64,000 bases of DNA from Bacteroidetes bacterium UBA2664 (lineage in GTDB: Bacteria; Bacteroidota; Rhodothermia; Balneolales; Balneolaceae), in assembly GCA_002359315.1 (NCBI GenBank), contig DEMS01000034.1, positions 75,725 through 139,724 on the forward strand, in the 5' to 3' direction. Below the pieces are notes generated by a model, which saw only the letters and a program-made list of their open reading frames with translations, did no database searches and was not told where the DNA came from. Positions 1 through 9,747 of the stretch are shown piece by piece. Numbering within the stretch: position 1 is the stretch's first letter; each line of letters begins with the position of its first letter. Both the position numbers and the translations under genes were made by a program.

Positions 1-223
1 CCAATTTTGTATTGCCGTTTGTGCTATCCTGATAAACTGTAAAAAAACCGTCGAATACTTTCAGACCGTCAACTGCTTTTTCAAAATCAGATGTGGCTTC
101 TTCAGTTGATTGAGAAGTTGAAGATTCTGATGCGCTATTTGTAGTTGCACAAGCTGAAAATGTAAACAAAAACAGCAAAATGGCTACTACACTCATCTTT
201 TGTGAATAGTATATGGATGTCAT
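1..223 (-). CDS. Lipoprotein, N-terminal part of a DUF5117/DUF5118-type zinc metalloprotease (cut by window edge)
   Basis: Only the first 74 codons are inside the window; the gene runs off the left end. It starts at an ATG (223-221) and has a hydrophobic signal segment ending in the lipobox FSAC, so it is predicted to be a lipoprotein. The next part is a Ser/Thr/Glu-rich linker, followed by DGLKVFDGFFTVYQD. That stretch matches the start of the DUF5118 domain that opens this family of HExxH lipoproteases, and it resembles the corresponding part of the complete paralogue at 44381-46852 (DEGLFNVYKD). Family assignment rests on this short N-terminal match, because the catalytic part is not visible. 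Confidence 0.6.
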   Translation of the reverse strand, partial: MTSIYYSQKMSVVAILLFLFTFSACATTNSASESSTSQSTEEATSDFEKAVDGLKVFDGFFTVYQDSTNGNTKL

Positions 224-325
224 GAAGGGATCGCTTTTAGTTAATGGTGAAATAGAATCAGATCTAAATATTTCAGTAATTGATATACATCTCTAATTCT
301 TGATAAACGGATAAATAAAAGTACT

Positions 326-357
326 CAAAAAAAAACCTGAATAACTTAATATCCAGG
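326..357 (-). terminator. Intrinsic terminator of atpD-atpC
   Basis: Read on the minus strand, an 8-bp stem (CCTGGATA / TATTCAGG with one G-T pair) encloses a 6-nt loop and is followed at once by nine T residues. It lies 18 bases past the atpC stop codon, where the end of the atpDC transcript is expected. Confidence 0.8.
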
Positions 358-374
358 CTTACGAAAATCCAACA

Positions 375-773
375 TTAAAGTTCTGCAATTTTTAGACGGT
401 TTTCAGCAACTTTAAGAGCTACTTCAAACTCTTCCCGTCCATTTTTAATCGACTTTAGTTTTGATTTAATTTGATTCAGATATTGGCGGGCTTCCTCTTT
501 ATCAATTTCCGTTTTCTCCTCAGCTTTCTCAGCGAGAATGGTTAAGAGGTTATCTTTCATCTCAATAAATCCACCGGTCACTGCATATAAAGATTCATGT
601 TTATCTTTATCAACGAGTTCTACACGGCCTATATCTAATGCAGATACAATTGGAGCGTGATTGAATAATATCTGAAATGAGCCGTTCACACCGGGCAATG
701 TTGCGCTTTGCACCTCTCCTTCAAATTTTGACCCGTCCGGAGTGAGTAATTGAGCTTTATAAGTTTTTGACAC
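375..773 (-). CDS. atpC: F-type ATP synthase epsilon subunit
   Basis: The 132-residue protein has the typical N-terminal beta-sandwich (KAQLLTPDGSKFEGEVQSATLPG, then GSFQILFNHAPIVSAL). A helical C-terminal part rich in Lys and Glu follows and would fold as the inhibitory two-helix domain. It acts in the F1 central stalk, coupling rotation to catalysis. It lies 18 bases downstream of atpD in the same direction, and a strong terminator follows, so these two form a short operon. The other ATP synthase genes are not in the window, consistent with a split atp locus. Confidence 0.95.
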   Translation of the reverse strand: MSKTYKAQLLTPDGSKFEGEVQSATLPGVNGSFQILFNHAPIVSALDIGRVELVDKDKHESLYAVTGGFIEMKDNLLTILAEKAEEKTEIDKEEARQYLNQIKSKLKSIKNGREEFEVALKVAENRLKIAEL

Positions 774-791
774 AACAGTATTATTAAACGT

Positions 792-2273
792 TTAGGCTTC
801 TGCCATGATTTTTTCGCCCTTCTCCTGCGCTTTTTCAATGGTACCCACAAGGTGGAATGCGTTCTCAGGAAGATCATCCAACTCTCCATCCAATATCATA
901 TTGAATCCTTTGATCGTATCATCAATCCTGACGTATTCACCGCTTTGACCTGTAAATTGCTCTGCTACAAAGAAAGGCTGGCTAAGGAAACGCTGGACTC
1001 GTCGAGCACGTGATACAACCAGTTTATCTTCATCAGACAATTCATCCATACCCAAAATCGCGATGATATCCTGTAAATCCTTGTACTTCTGCAGAATCTC
1101 CTTCACTCTCTGTGCACATGCGTAATGTGCATCACCTACCACTTTTGGATCCAAAATTCTGGATGTAGAATCCAATGGATCCACAGCAGGATAGATCCCG
1201 ATTTGTGTCAATGCACGACTCAATACCGTCGTTGCATCCAAGTGGGAGAAAGTCGTAGCAGGAGCCGGATCGGTCAAGTCATCAGCAGGTACATAAATAG
1301 CCTGTACAGATGTAATGGATCCGTCTTTTGTCGATGTAATACGTTCCTGCAGATCACCCATTTCCGTGGCCAAAGTAGGCTGGTAACCTACAGCGGATGG
1401 CATACGTCCCAAGAGTGCAGACACTTCAGAACCGGCTTGTGTAAATCGGAAAATATTATCGATAAACAGAAGAATATCCTTTGATACCTGATCACGGAAA
1501 TACTCCGCAACGGTTAGTCCGGAGAGGGCAACCCTTGCCCGTGCACCCGGTGGCTCGTTCATCTGGCCAAATACGAGAGTAGCTTGTGATGTTTTAAGAA
1601 CTTCAGGATCAACCAATGAGAGATCCCACTCCCCTTTTTCCATCGACTCTTTAAATGCATCACCGTAATTAATAACACCGGACTCAATAAATTCCCGAAG
1701 TAGGTCATTCCCTTCACGTGTTCGTTCACCTACACCGGCAAAAACTGAAAGTCCACCGTGCTGCTTTGCAATATTATTGATCAGCTCCTGAATCAATACT
1801 GTTTTTCCTACCCCGGCACCGCCAAAAAGCCCAATTTTACCCCCTTTGGCATACGGGCAAAGCAGATCAATCACTTTAATGCCTGTCTCCAGCATTTCAG
1901 TACTTGTTGCTAAATCTTCAAAAGCAGGTGCTTCTCTGTGAATTGGATAGGTCTCTTTCCCTTCAGGTTTTGGAATCCCATCAATCGCTTCACCCACCAC
2001 ATTAAATAACCTTCCACGAATATCTTCACCAATTGGCATCGCAATCGGCTTACCGGTATCAATAACTTCTGTTTTCCGGACCAATCCGTCGGTGGAGTCC
2101 ATCGCGATTGTCCGCACACGGTTCTCTCCGAGATGTTGCGCAACTTCCAGATAGAGTTTCGATCCATCTTCTCTGGCAATATAGAGGGCAGTTAAAATTT
2201 TAGGGAGATGCCCTTGTTCAAAATCAACATCAACAACCGGGCCAATGACTTGTGCTACAGTTCCTTTATTCAT
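792..2273 (-). CDS. atpD: F-type ATP synthase catalytic beta subunit
   Basis: The 493-residue protein is the catalytic subunit of the F1 sector and makes ATP from ADP and phosphate. The Walker A motif GGAGVGKT is at about residues 151-158. The GERTREGNDL segment, the Walker B-like strand ILLFIDNIFRF and the DELSDEDK (DELSEED-type) loop are all present. The length is slightly above the usual ~470 residues because of short insertions in the C-terminal half (for example GVINYGDAFKESMEKGEWDLS). It is the first gene of a two-gene operon with atpC on the minus strand. The start at MNKGTVAQVIGPVVDV fits the family. Confidence 0.98.
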   Translation of the reverse strand: MNKGTVAQVIGPVVDVDFEQGHLPKILTALYIAREDGSKLYLEVAQHLGENRVRTIAMDSTDGLVRKTEVIDTGKPIAMPIGEDIRGRLFNVVGEAIDGIPKPEGKETYPIHREAPAFEDLATSTEMLETGIKVIDLLCPYAKGGKIGLFGGAGVGKTVLIQELINNIAKQHGGLSVFAGVGERTREGNDLLREFIESGVINYGDAFKESMEKGEWDLSLVDPEVLKTSQATLVFGQMNEPPGARARVALSGLTVAEYFRDQVSKDILLFIDNIFRFTQAGSEVSALLGRMPSAVGYQPTLATEMGDLQERITSTKDGSITSVQAIYVPADDLTDPAPATTFSHLDATTVLSRALTQIGIYPAVDPLDSTSRILDPKVVGDAHYACAQRVKEILQKYKDLQDIIAILGMDELSDEDKLVVSRARRVQRFLSQPFFVAEQFTGQSGEYVRIDDTIKGFNMILDGELDDLPENAFHLVGTIEKAQEKGEKIMAEA

Positions 2274-2417
2274 TAAATCTGTTTTTAAATAGTAACTCTT
2301 TTTGTAGGTATAGATGAATCAGAAACCACCTGATTTCAATCTCTTTTTATACAGCTTTAAAAGGTAGCCACTTCTCGTTCAAAAATCAAAAATTTCAACA
2401 CATGGAATAGTCTCTTT

Positions 2418-4034
2418 CTATTCATTTTTTGCACCGATATTTCCATTTTTGACTAAAAGTGCCTTCATCGCAAATATAAACATGCGGCCGGATTGAGTCA
2501 CAACTCTGTTAAGCATCAATAAAAACGTAACCTCAACTTTTTTGATCTTACCTGATGATATGATTTCAGAGCACATCTGTATAAACTCTTTATCACCACG
2601 TTCTATACCTTGCAAGAGTTCATCAACAGAAACTGCTATTCGCTCCTTTGAATCTGTCTTTTCATATAAATTTGAGCCCGTATCATAGACTGCTTTGAGT
2701 CTTTTTGAAATTAAGTCATAAGCTCTCATTAACATTGGATCAATCTCTCTTTTCAGAATAGATAACTCATCTCGTAGATCATACATATTTCGGGTAGCAT
2801 TCATAATATTTCGACTCGCACGCAGCAGACTATCCAGTTTTTCCGATTCTTGTACATCCATTTGAACAGACACCATTTTTGTATAGTATTCAAAGATATC
2901 GGCATGGTAAAGTTCCAGATCATTATAGGATATCGATTTCACTTTTTTACCCGGAAAGAGAAGTTGATCTATAAACATCTGAGAGAAGTGGAGTTGCCGT
3001 CTAATCTCCTTTCTGAATGCCTCCATCCCGGCTTCTGTGACGATTGGGTCTGTTTTGTGTATATATTTGCTTAGCTCATTATGTTTTTCAGGGATAACTT
3101 TTTCAGCAACTGCAGCTAATTTCTTAATAAAGGGATAAAAAATTATCACCCCTAAAACATTAAAAATTGAGTGAAAAAGGGCTAAGCCGAGCACTAGGTT
3201 AGATTCAAATGAGAAAAGTTTCAGAACCAGCCAAGTTAGCGGTGATAATAGAATAAGTGTAATGATAGCAGTACTTGTAGTAAATATTAACTGACTAAAT
3301 GCTGCCTGTTTTTTAGATGCCATATCTCCAATGGAACCCAATAAGACCGTTATAGTAGTTCCAACATTGGCACCTATTACCATTGCGGCCCCTGACTCAA
3401 ATTGTATCACACCGCTATAAAGCATAGTTAAAACAATGGCAATGGTTGCAGAACTACTTTGCATGATGGCTGTCATAACAAGTCCAACAAGCATAAATAA
3501 CAGTATGCCGTAACCTTCAAATTGTGCCGGGTCAATTCGTTCTGAAAATTGATCCACACTCCCTTTCATATAGTCAAGACCCATGAACAGAAACCCAAAT
3601 GCCACCAGAAACTTACTGATATTTACATATCGAGGAGATTTTGCAAGAACGATCATTCCAAGTCCGCCAATACCAATCAGGGGGAGCGAAAAGGCATCGA
3701 TACTAAATTTGAATCCAAAAACAGCCACAATCCAGGCGGTTGCAGTGGTGCCGATTTTTGCACCCATCATAACTGCAATAGCCTGGGTTAAGGGCATAAT
3801 TCCTGCTCCACCAAAAGCCAGGACCATCAGGGATACAGCCGAACTGCTTTGTAAGATTGATGTACTGATAGTTCCGGTAAAGATCGCCTTGATCCGCGTA
3901 TCGGTGTACTTTCGGATAAGCGATCGGAAAGCCCCGCCACTCAAAAGCCGGATCGACTCTTCCATCATATGCATCCCAAAGAGAAAGATTCCCAAGCCGG
4001 CTAAAAAAAGCCAAAGTTCAAATTCTGTTGCCAT
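2418..4034 (-). CDS. Na+/phosphate cotransporter family protein with PhoU-like domain
   Basis: This 538-residue membrane protein carries the two inverted Na/Pi-cotransport repeats with QSSSA signatures: SILQSSSAVSLMVLAF near residue 60 and AIMQSSSATIAIVLTM near residue 190. Each is followed by a GA(K/N)(I/V)GTT motif. After the last membrane segment (~320) comes a cytoplasmic helical region of about 200 residues typical of the PhoU-like tail. It probably takes up inorganic phosphate with Na+. It is a single gene that reads toward atpD with a 144-bp gap. The phosphate substrate is inferred from the family. Confidence 0.9.
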   Translation of the reverse strand: MATEFELWLFLAGLGIFLFGMHMMEESIRLLSGGAFRSLIRKYTDTRIKAIFTGTISTSILQSSSAVSLMVLAFGGAGIMPLTQAIAVMMGAKIGTTATAWIVAVFGFKFSIDAFSLPLIGIGGLGMIVLAKSPRYVNISKFLVAFGFLFMGLDYMKGSVDQFSERIDPAQFEGYGILLFMLVGLVMTAIMQSSSATIAIVLTMLYSGVIQFESGAAMVIGANVGTTITVLLGSIGDMASKKQAAFSQLIFTTSTAIITLILLSPLTWLVLKLFSFESNLVLGLALFHSIFNVLGVIIFYPFIKKLAAVAEKVIPEKHNELSKYIHKTDPIVTEAGMEAFRKEIRRQLHFSQMFIDQLLFPGKKVKSISYNDLELYHADIFEYYTKMVSVQMDVQESEKLDSLLRASRNIMNATRNMYDLRDELSILKREIDPMLMRAYDLISKRLKAVYDTGSNLYEKTDSKERIAVSVDELLQGIERGDKEFIQMCSEIISSGKIKKVEVTFLLMLNRVVTQSGRMFIFAMKALLVKNGNIGAKNE

Positions 4035-4124
4035 GATACATAAGGTTTAAAGATTTCTTTTTATTCATATCCATTACAACTGAATTTATGTCATGCATCA
4101 TTAGCAAAAAGTAGATCAAAGCTC

Positions 4125-4132
4125 TATATTTA
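4125..4132 (+). promoter_or_regulatory. Possible -7 promoter box for rsmB
   Basis: The octamer TATATTTA lies about 80 bases before the rsmB start. It resembles the Bacteroidota -7 element TAnnTTTG, and similar TATATTT boxes stand before glyS and the metalloprotease gene at 44381. I see no convincing -33 element. Confidence 0.25.
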
Positions 4133-4214
4133 AGACTACTGTAATTTCTGAAAACCAGGATCGTTTTCGGAGCGATACAGGCTGAATTTATAACATATTA
4201 AATCATTCATTGCA

Positions 4215-5534
4215 TTGGAAACGGAAGCAACGGCACGATCGGTAAGTATAGATATATTAATTTCTTTTGATGAGACGTCCAATATTGACTTCTCCATCGC
4301 AAATGATCTGGAACCGAGAGAGAGAGCTCAGGTAAGAGAGTATGTCCAGAATATTTTACGGCGCAGAAGCTACCTGGATTTTGTGATCAATCATTTTTCC
4401 AGTATTGCCGTTGAAGAGATGAAACCACTTCTCAAAAACATTTTGAGATTAGGTCTATATGAGCTGCTTTTTATGGGAGGAACTCCTGATTATGCCAGTA
4501 TCAATGAAGCTGTCGAGATTACCAAATTGAAAATGGGGTCAAAATCGGGAGATCTGGTTAACGCAATCCTGAGAAATATTCAGCGTGATATCGACAATCT
4601 TCCTAAACCTGCATTTGAAGATCGCACAAAATTGGTTGCAACCACTTTTTCACACCCGGAGTGGATGGTTAAACGATGGGTAAACAGATTTGGAGAACGT
4701 GAAGCGTTTCAATTGATGCAGGCAAATAATCAGAGGCCCGCTTTTTATGTCAGGGTAAACAACCTGCGCACTAAAACAGAAAATTTTAAGCTTCGAATGG
4801 AGAAGCTGGATATCGGATTTGAAGAGAGCGACTGGCTGCCCGGATATTTTAGCGTAGAATCTGTAGCGCCATTCATCGCAAAAGATCTGCTTAGAAAAGG
4901 AATCTGTCTTATTCAGGATATTGCAGCAGGTTTTGCGCCTACTATACTTGAACCCCTGCCGGGTGAAACGATCTACGATTTATGTGCAGCCCCCGGCACC
5001 AAAAGTATTGTGATGTCTGATATGATGAAAGGTGAAGGCACAATAATGGCTGTGGATATCAGTTCAAAAAGATTAGAGATGCTGGCCAGAAGTGCCATGG
5101 ACTATGCCGCTGAAAACATAAAAATCCGACAGGATGACGTTCGTGATCTCAATCTGAAATTGGCCGATGGAGTGCTTCTGGACGCTCCTTGTACCGGAAC
5201 CGGTGTACTGAGCAAAAGAGCGGATCTTCGATGGAAACGAACAGAAGAAGATCTCGCAAATTCTATTAAACTACAGGAGGAGCTCCTTGAGGAAGCATCC
5301 AACCATGTAAAACGTGACGGCCGATTGGTCTATAGCACATGCTCCATTGAACCGGAAGAGAACTGGGATCAAATACAAAAATTCCTTGATAAGTTTGATA
5401 ATTACGAATTGGAGTCGCTCGAGGAATTTCTTCCGGAAGAGGTCCTGATTGAAGACGGGTTTGCTTATCAGACATTGCCACATATTCACAACTGTGATGG
5501 ACATTTTGGGGTCAGGCTCAAACGGGTAAAATAA
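4215..5534 (+). CDS. rsmB: 16S rRNA m5C967 methyltransferase (RsmB family)
   Basis: The 439-residue protein has an N-terminal NusB-like RNA-binding domain (~1-135) and a C-terminal SAM-dependent RNA m5C methyltransferase domain. The visible motifs are YDLCAAPGTKS (SAM binding), DAPCTGTG and STCSIEPEEN; the two Cys residues are the catalytic and release cysteines of this enzyme class. It would methylate C967 of 16S rRNA. The start is a TTG codon (4215), chosen because the NusB domain begins almost at once; an ATT at 4209 is the only other nearby candidate. It precedes valS in the same direction with an 89-bp gap. Confidence 0.9.
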   Translation: METEATARSVSIDILISFDETSNIDFSIANDLEPRERAQVREYVQNILRRRSYLDFVINHFSSIAVEEMKPLLKNILRLGLYELLFMGGTPDYASINEAVEITKLKMGSKSGDLVNAILRNIQRDIDNLPKPAFEDRTKLVATTFSHPEWMVKRWVNRFGEREAFQLMQANNQRPAFYVRVNNLRTKTENFKLRMEKLDIGFEESDWLPGYFSVESVAPFIAKDLLRKGICLIQDIAAGFAPTILEPLPGETIYDLCAAPGTKSIVMSDMMKGEGTIMAVDISSKRLEMLARSAMDYAAENIKIRQDDVRDLNLKLADGVLLDAPCTGTGVLSKRADLRWKRTEEDLANSIKLQEELLEEASNHVKRDGRLVYSTCSIEPEENWDQIQKFLDKFDNYELESLEEFLPEEVLIEDGFAYQTLPHIHNCDGHFGVRLKRVK

Positions 5535-5623
5535 GTTTTCAATATTTTACCCCTTATTCAGACCTGTAAATTAAATCTCCGGCCATCAACTTTAAATGAT
5601 CGATAATCTGCTATTCTGCTTTT

Positions 5624-8311
5624 ATGAGTACCAAAGAAATTGACAGCGATATTCCCAAGAAGTATGACCATTCGGCCACAGAAGAGAAGTGGTATGATTA
5701 TTGGGAAAAACAGGGTTATTTTCACTCTGAACCCAATGAAAAAGAGTCTTTTACAGTCGTAATCCCGCCACCCAATGTCACGGGAGTCCTGCATATGGGA
5801 CATATGCTTAATAATACAATTCAGGATGTTCTGGTTCGCAGGGCAAGAATGAAAGGGAAAAATGCTTGCTGGGTTCCGGGTACCGACCATGCATCTATTG
5901 CAACTGAGGCAAAAGTAGTTCAAAAACTTCGAAAAGAGGGGATCAAAAAAAGCGACCTGACCCGTGATGAATTTTTGGAACATGCATGGAATTGGACCGA
6001 CGAGCATGGCGGAATCATTCTTCAGCAACTTAAAAAACTGGGGGCTTCATGCGATTGGGACAGAACCCGATTTACTCTTGAAGATGATCTCTATGATGCT
6101 GTAATCGATTGTTTTATAGACCTATATAATCGCGGATATATTTATCGCGGACAGAGAATGGTTAACTGGGACCCGGTTGCAGAAACTGCTGTAAGTGACG
6201 AAGAGGTGATTCATAAGGAGGTACAATCCAAATTCTATTTTGTAAAGTACTCCGTTAAAGACACCGATCAATTTGTAACCATCGCTACGACCCGGCCTGA
6301 AACCATCCTTGCCGATACCGCCGTCTGTGTAAATCCGAAGGACAAGCGATTCACATCTTTGATCGGAAAGAAAGTCATCATTCCGATGGTGAACAGGGAA
6401 GTTGAAATTATTTCTGATGAGTATGTAGATCCGGAGTTCGGAACCGGGTGTTTAAAAATCACACCGGCTCACGACCCGAACGATTATGATTTAGGGTTAA
6501 AACACAATCTGGAAATCATCGATATGCTGAATCCGGATGGTACGGTTTCAGATGATATCGGATTTTTTGCAGGGTTGGATCGTTTCGAGGCTCGGAAACA
6601 GATTGCGCTTGAACTGGAAAAAATGGGCTTATTGGTCAAGGTTGAATCGATGCAGAATAAGGTTGGCTATTCTGAAAGAACAGACGCGGTAATTGAACCT
6701 CGCCTGTCGCTTCAATGGTTTTGTAAAATGGATGAGTTGAGCAAACCGGCACTTGAGCATGTAATGAATGATGATATTCATTTCTATCCCGCAAAATTTA
6801 AAAACAGTTATCAGCACTGGATGGAGAATATCCGGGATTGGTGCATCTCCAGGCAGCTCTGGTGGGGACAGCGAATACCTGCATGGTTCTACGGCGCCGG
6901 TGATGATGATTATGTAATTGCCAAAACCGCCGACGAAGCCTTGCTTAAAGCGCAAAAAAAATCAGGGAATGAGTCTTTGACTCTTACCGATATTAAACAG
7001 GATGAAGATGTATTAGACACATGGTTCTCATCCTGGTTATGGCCGATCACCGTATTTGACGGATTTAAAAATCCGGATAATGAAGAGATCAACTATTATT
7101 ACCCTACTCAGGATCTTGTGACTGCACCGGAAATTATGTTTTTCTGGGTCGCTCGAATGATTATGGCAGGTTACGCTTTTAAAGGTGAAAAACCATTTAA
7201 TAATGTCTACTACCACGGCATCGTAAGAGATGAAAAAAGACGAAAAATGTCTAAATCATTGGGTAATTCACCGGATCCTTTAAAACTTATCGAACAGTAC
7301 GGAGCCGATGGAACTCGAGCCGGAATGCTCTTTTCATCGCCGGCCGGGAATGATCTTCTTTTTGATGAAAATTTATGCGAGCAGGGTAGAAATTTTTCAA
7401 CGAAGATCTGGAATGCCTATCGTTTTCTCACACTCAACATGACAGAGGGAAAATCATATGAGCCCAGTCATCTCATAAATCCGGATAATTTAGCGGATCG
7501 CTGGATGGCCGGCCGTATTCAATCAACCCTGATTGAAATGGAGGAAGATTTTGAGAAATATCGGCTAAATGAAGCCTTAAAAAAGATCTACTCTTTAATT
7601 TGGGATGACTTTTGCGACTGGTACATTGAAGTGTCAAAATCAGATAATCCCGGTGAAAAAATGCCTAAAGAAAATCTGGAACGGGCATTGGGTTTCTTTG
7701 AAACACTCATGAAGATGCTTCATCCATTTATGCCTTTTATTACGGAAGAAATATGGCATCGTATCAGCAAGCGATCTAAAGAAGAAGCGATAACAATTAG
7801 CTCCTGGCCGGACCCCTATGGGGAGGCGTACTCCGATTCTGTAAACTTGTTTAGAATTGTACAAGAACAGATATCATCTGTTCGCAATATCCAGTCAGAG
7901 ATGAATTTAGCGCCACGTACACCGCTGCAAATTATTATCAAACCGGAACGATCAGAACTCGCTGCAAAACTTGATTCTGTAAAATGGGTTTATGAAAGGT
8001 TGCTGCCTGTTGAAACCATAACTTTTGACATGGATGCCATCAAACCAAAAGCGTCTGCAGCTTCTGTTGTTGGTGAGACCGAGATCTATGTTCCTTTAAA
8101 AGGACTCATTGATCTGGATAAAGAGAGAGAACGAATTGAAAAAGAGATCAATAACATAGAGGGTTATTTGAAAGGGTTACAAAATAAATTATCCAATAAA
8201 AAATTTGTTGAGAACGCTCCTGCAGACGTTGTAGAGGGAGAGAGACAGAAGTTGACAGCAGCAGAATCAAATCTAAAAAAACTGCAAGTGCAGCTTGAGG
8301 AACTGGATTGA
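5624..8311 (+). CDS. valS: Valyl-tRNA synthetase
   Basis: The 895-residue class I enzyme charges tRNA-Val. The sequence shows the HIGH-type motif in PPPNVTGVLHMGHMLN (near residue 50) and the KMSKS motif in RRKMSKSLGNSPDP (near residue 540). The CP1 editing domain lies between them (TTRPETILADTAV, GTGCLKITPAHDPNDYD). The C-terminal coiled-coil tRNA-binding arm is rich in Lys and Glu (IDLDKERERIEKEI). Length and domain order are complete. Confidence 0.98.
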   Translation: MSTKEIDSDIPKKYDHSATEEKWYDYWEKQGYFHSEPNEKESFTVVIPPPNVTGVLHMGHMLNNTIQDVLVRRARMKGKNACWVPGTDHASIATEAKVVQKLRKEGIKKSDLTRDEFLEHAWNWTDEHGGIILQQLKKLGASCDWDRTRFTLEDDLYDAVIDCFIDLYNRGYIYRGQRMVNWDPVAETAVSDEEVIHKEVQSKFYFVKYSVKDTDQFVTIATTRPETILADTAVCVNPKDKRFTSLIGKKVIIPMVNREVEIISDEYVDPEFGTGCLKITPAHDPNDYDLGLKHNLEIIDMLNPDGTVSDDIGFFAGLDRFEARKQIALELEKMGLLVKVESMQNKVGYSERTDAVIEPRLSLQWFCKMDELSKPALEHVMNDDIHFYPAKFKNSYQHWMENIRDWCISRQLWWGQRIPAWFYGAGDDDYVIAKTADEALLKAQKKSGNESLTLTDIKQDEDVLDTWFSSWLWPITVFDGFKNPDNEEINYYYPTQDLVTAPEIMFFWVARMIMAGYAFKGEKPFNNVYYHGIVRDEKRRKMSKSLGNSPDPLKLIEQYGADGTRAGMLFSSPAGNDLLFDENLCEQGRNFSTKIWNAYRFLTLNMTEGKSYEPSHLINPDNLADRWMAGRIQSTLIEMEEDFEKYRLNEALKKIYSLIWDDFCDWYIEVSKSDNPGEKMPKENLERALGFFETLMKMLHPFMPFITEEIWHRISKRSKEEAITISSWPDPYGEAYSDSVNLFRIVQEQISSVRNIQSEMNLAPRTPLQIIIKPERSELAAKLDSVKWVYERLLPVETITFDMDAIKPKASAASVVGETEIYVPLKGLIDLDKERERIEKEINNIEGYLKGLQNKLSNKKFVENAPADVVEGERQKLTAAESNLKKLQVQLEELD

Positions 8312-8490
8312 TTCATCCCAATCCGCTTCTGTAAAAAAACTAATTGGCTGATTTTTTCACTCATATAAGATTTCAGTATAAATGATCGTTATAAATTGCA
8401 GTCTCGATATTTATCGTTTTCATCAAAAATTGTGTAACTTGCTCGCAATATCATCCGGACACTAAAAATTGACAAAAATTAACCCGTAGC

Positions 8491-9747
8491 ATGGAAAGAA
8501 TTCTATTTCTTACCATTGTCTTGCTCATTAGCCTGGCTACTTTCCTATCCCCGGCACAGTCTTTTGCACAGCCTGACTTGGAGAGGGTGTCTGTCACTGA
8601 GAGAAGCGATGGCAAAGGGTATGTAATCCGATTTCATCTTGCTGAAGCCGCAGATTCCTTTAAGGTTCGGCATCCTGAACCTGATCTTATTCAAATGATG
8701 ATCTATTCAGATTCATTAAATCCCGATGATTTTATTGAGCCTGATGATAGTCCGGCGATCAGAAATATCGAATATTACAATAATCAATCCGGTTTTGGTG
8801 TAGATATCATTTTGCAAGAAGGCCAATATTTTAATGTACTCTCATACCCCGACCGAAATAATACCGATCTGCTTATTGCACTTGAAAGAACTACGGAAGA
8901 GATTGTAAAATCAAATACCGTAAATGAAGATTTCATCTACTGGTTTAATTATGAATCAGATCAACCTCTTGTTGATGTGTCGATGTCCGGAATGGATGAC
9001 TCGATTGTGAAATTAAGAAATGGCAACGGGATTAATGTGATTGTTCTGGATGCCGGACATGGCGGGAAGGATCCCGGGTCTATAAATCGAAGACTGGGCA
9101 TTTATGAAAAAGATATTGTATTACCCATTGCATTAAAGGTTGGGGAGTATATCAATACTTATATGCCGGATGTAAAGGTCGTTTACACCAGAGAAGATGA
9201 TCGCTTTATTGATTTGGGAGAGAGGGGACCCATTGCGACCAGAGCCAATGGAGATCTGTTTATATCCATTCACGCAAACTCTGTCCCGAATAATACAACC
9301 GCTCATGGCGCTGAAGTATACATATTGGGATTAGCGCGATCTGAAGCAGCGCTGGCATCGATGAAACGGGAAAACAGTGTGGCGTCACTTGGAGATAGCG
9401 GGGCTCCAATGGAGCTTACTGAGAATCAATTATTGATTTACGAATTGGCTAATGCGGGGAATATGGCAGTCAGTGAACGACTTGCCAGTATGATTGAAGA
9501 TCAATTCAGTTCGCGTGCACAACGACGATCAAGAGGTGTTAAACAAGCCGGATTTCAGGTCTTGTGGGATCTGCCCATGCCTTCAGTGCTGATTGAGCTT
9601 GGATTTATTACCAATCCCAATGAAGCTCAGTATATGACCAGTGAATATGGTCAATCTATATTGGCATCTGCCATTTTTCGTGCAATTAGGGATTTTAAAG
9701 AAGATCTGGAAAAAAATCGGGCTACTTCAACGGCAAGCAATGAGTAA
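8491..9747 (+). CDS. N-acetylmuramoyl-L-alanine amidase (Amidase_3), secreted
   Basis: The 418-residue protein starts with a clear signal peptide ending near AQSFAQP. An AMIN-like beta domain (~30-160) follows, then a zinc amidase_3 domain from about residue 180. The catalytic motifs are VIVLDAGHGGKDPGS, the Glu in YEKDIVLPIALKV, and DLFISIHANS. It would cleave the lactyl-amide bond of peptidoglycan in the periplasm, as AmiA/B/C do during cell separation. A helical insertion after HGAEVYILG resembles the autoinhibitory helix of division amidases; that comparison is inference. Its stop overlaps the start of udk by 8 bases. Confidence 0.93.
   Translation: MERILFLTIVLLISLATFLSPAQSFAQPDLERVSVTERSDGKGYVIRFHLAEAADSFKVRHPEPDLIQMMIYSDSLNPDDFIEPDDSPAIRNIEYYNNQSGFGVDIILQEGQYFNVLSYPDRNNTDLLIALERTTEEIVKSNTVNEDFIYWFNYESDQPLVDVSMSGMDDSIVKLRNGNGINVIVLDAGHGGKDPGSINRRLGIYEKDIVLPIALKVGEYINTYMPDVKVVYTREDDRFIDLGERGPIATRANGDLFISIHANSVPNNTTAHGAEVYILGLARSEAALASMKRENSVASLGDSGAPMELTENQLLIYELANAGNMAVSERLASMIEDQFSSRAQRRSRGVKQAGFQVLWDLPMPSVLIELGFITNPNEAQYMTSEYGQSILASAIFRAIRDFKEDLEKNRATSTASNE

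Noticed and set aside
1125..1484. 119-codon plus-strand frame inside atpD
   Set aside because: It is antisense to the well-conserved ATP synthase beta gene and its composition (many Cys, Arg, Ser) is that of a shadow frame.
3583..4050. 155-codon plus-strand frame opposite the Na/Pi cotransporter
   Set aside because: It is a reverse-strand shadow of a membrane protein; no motif and no start context.
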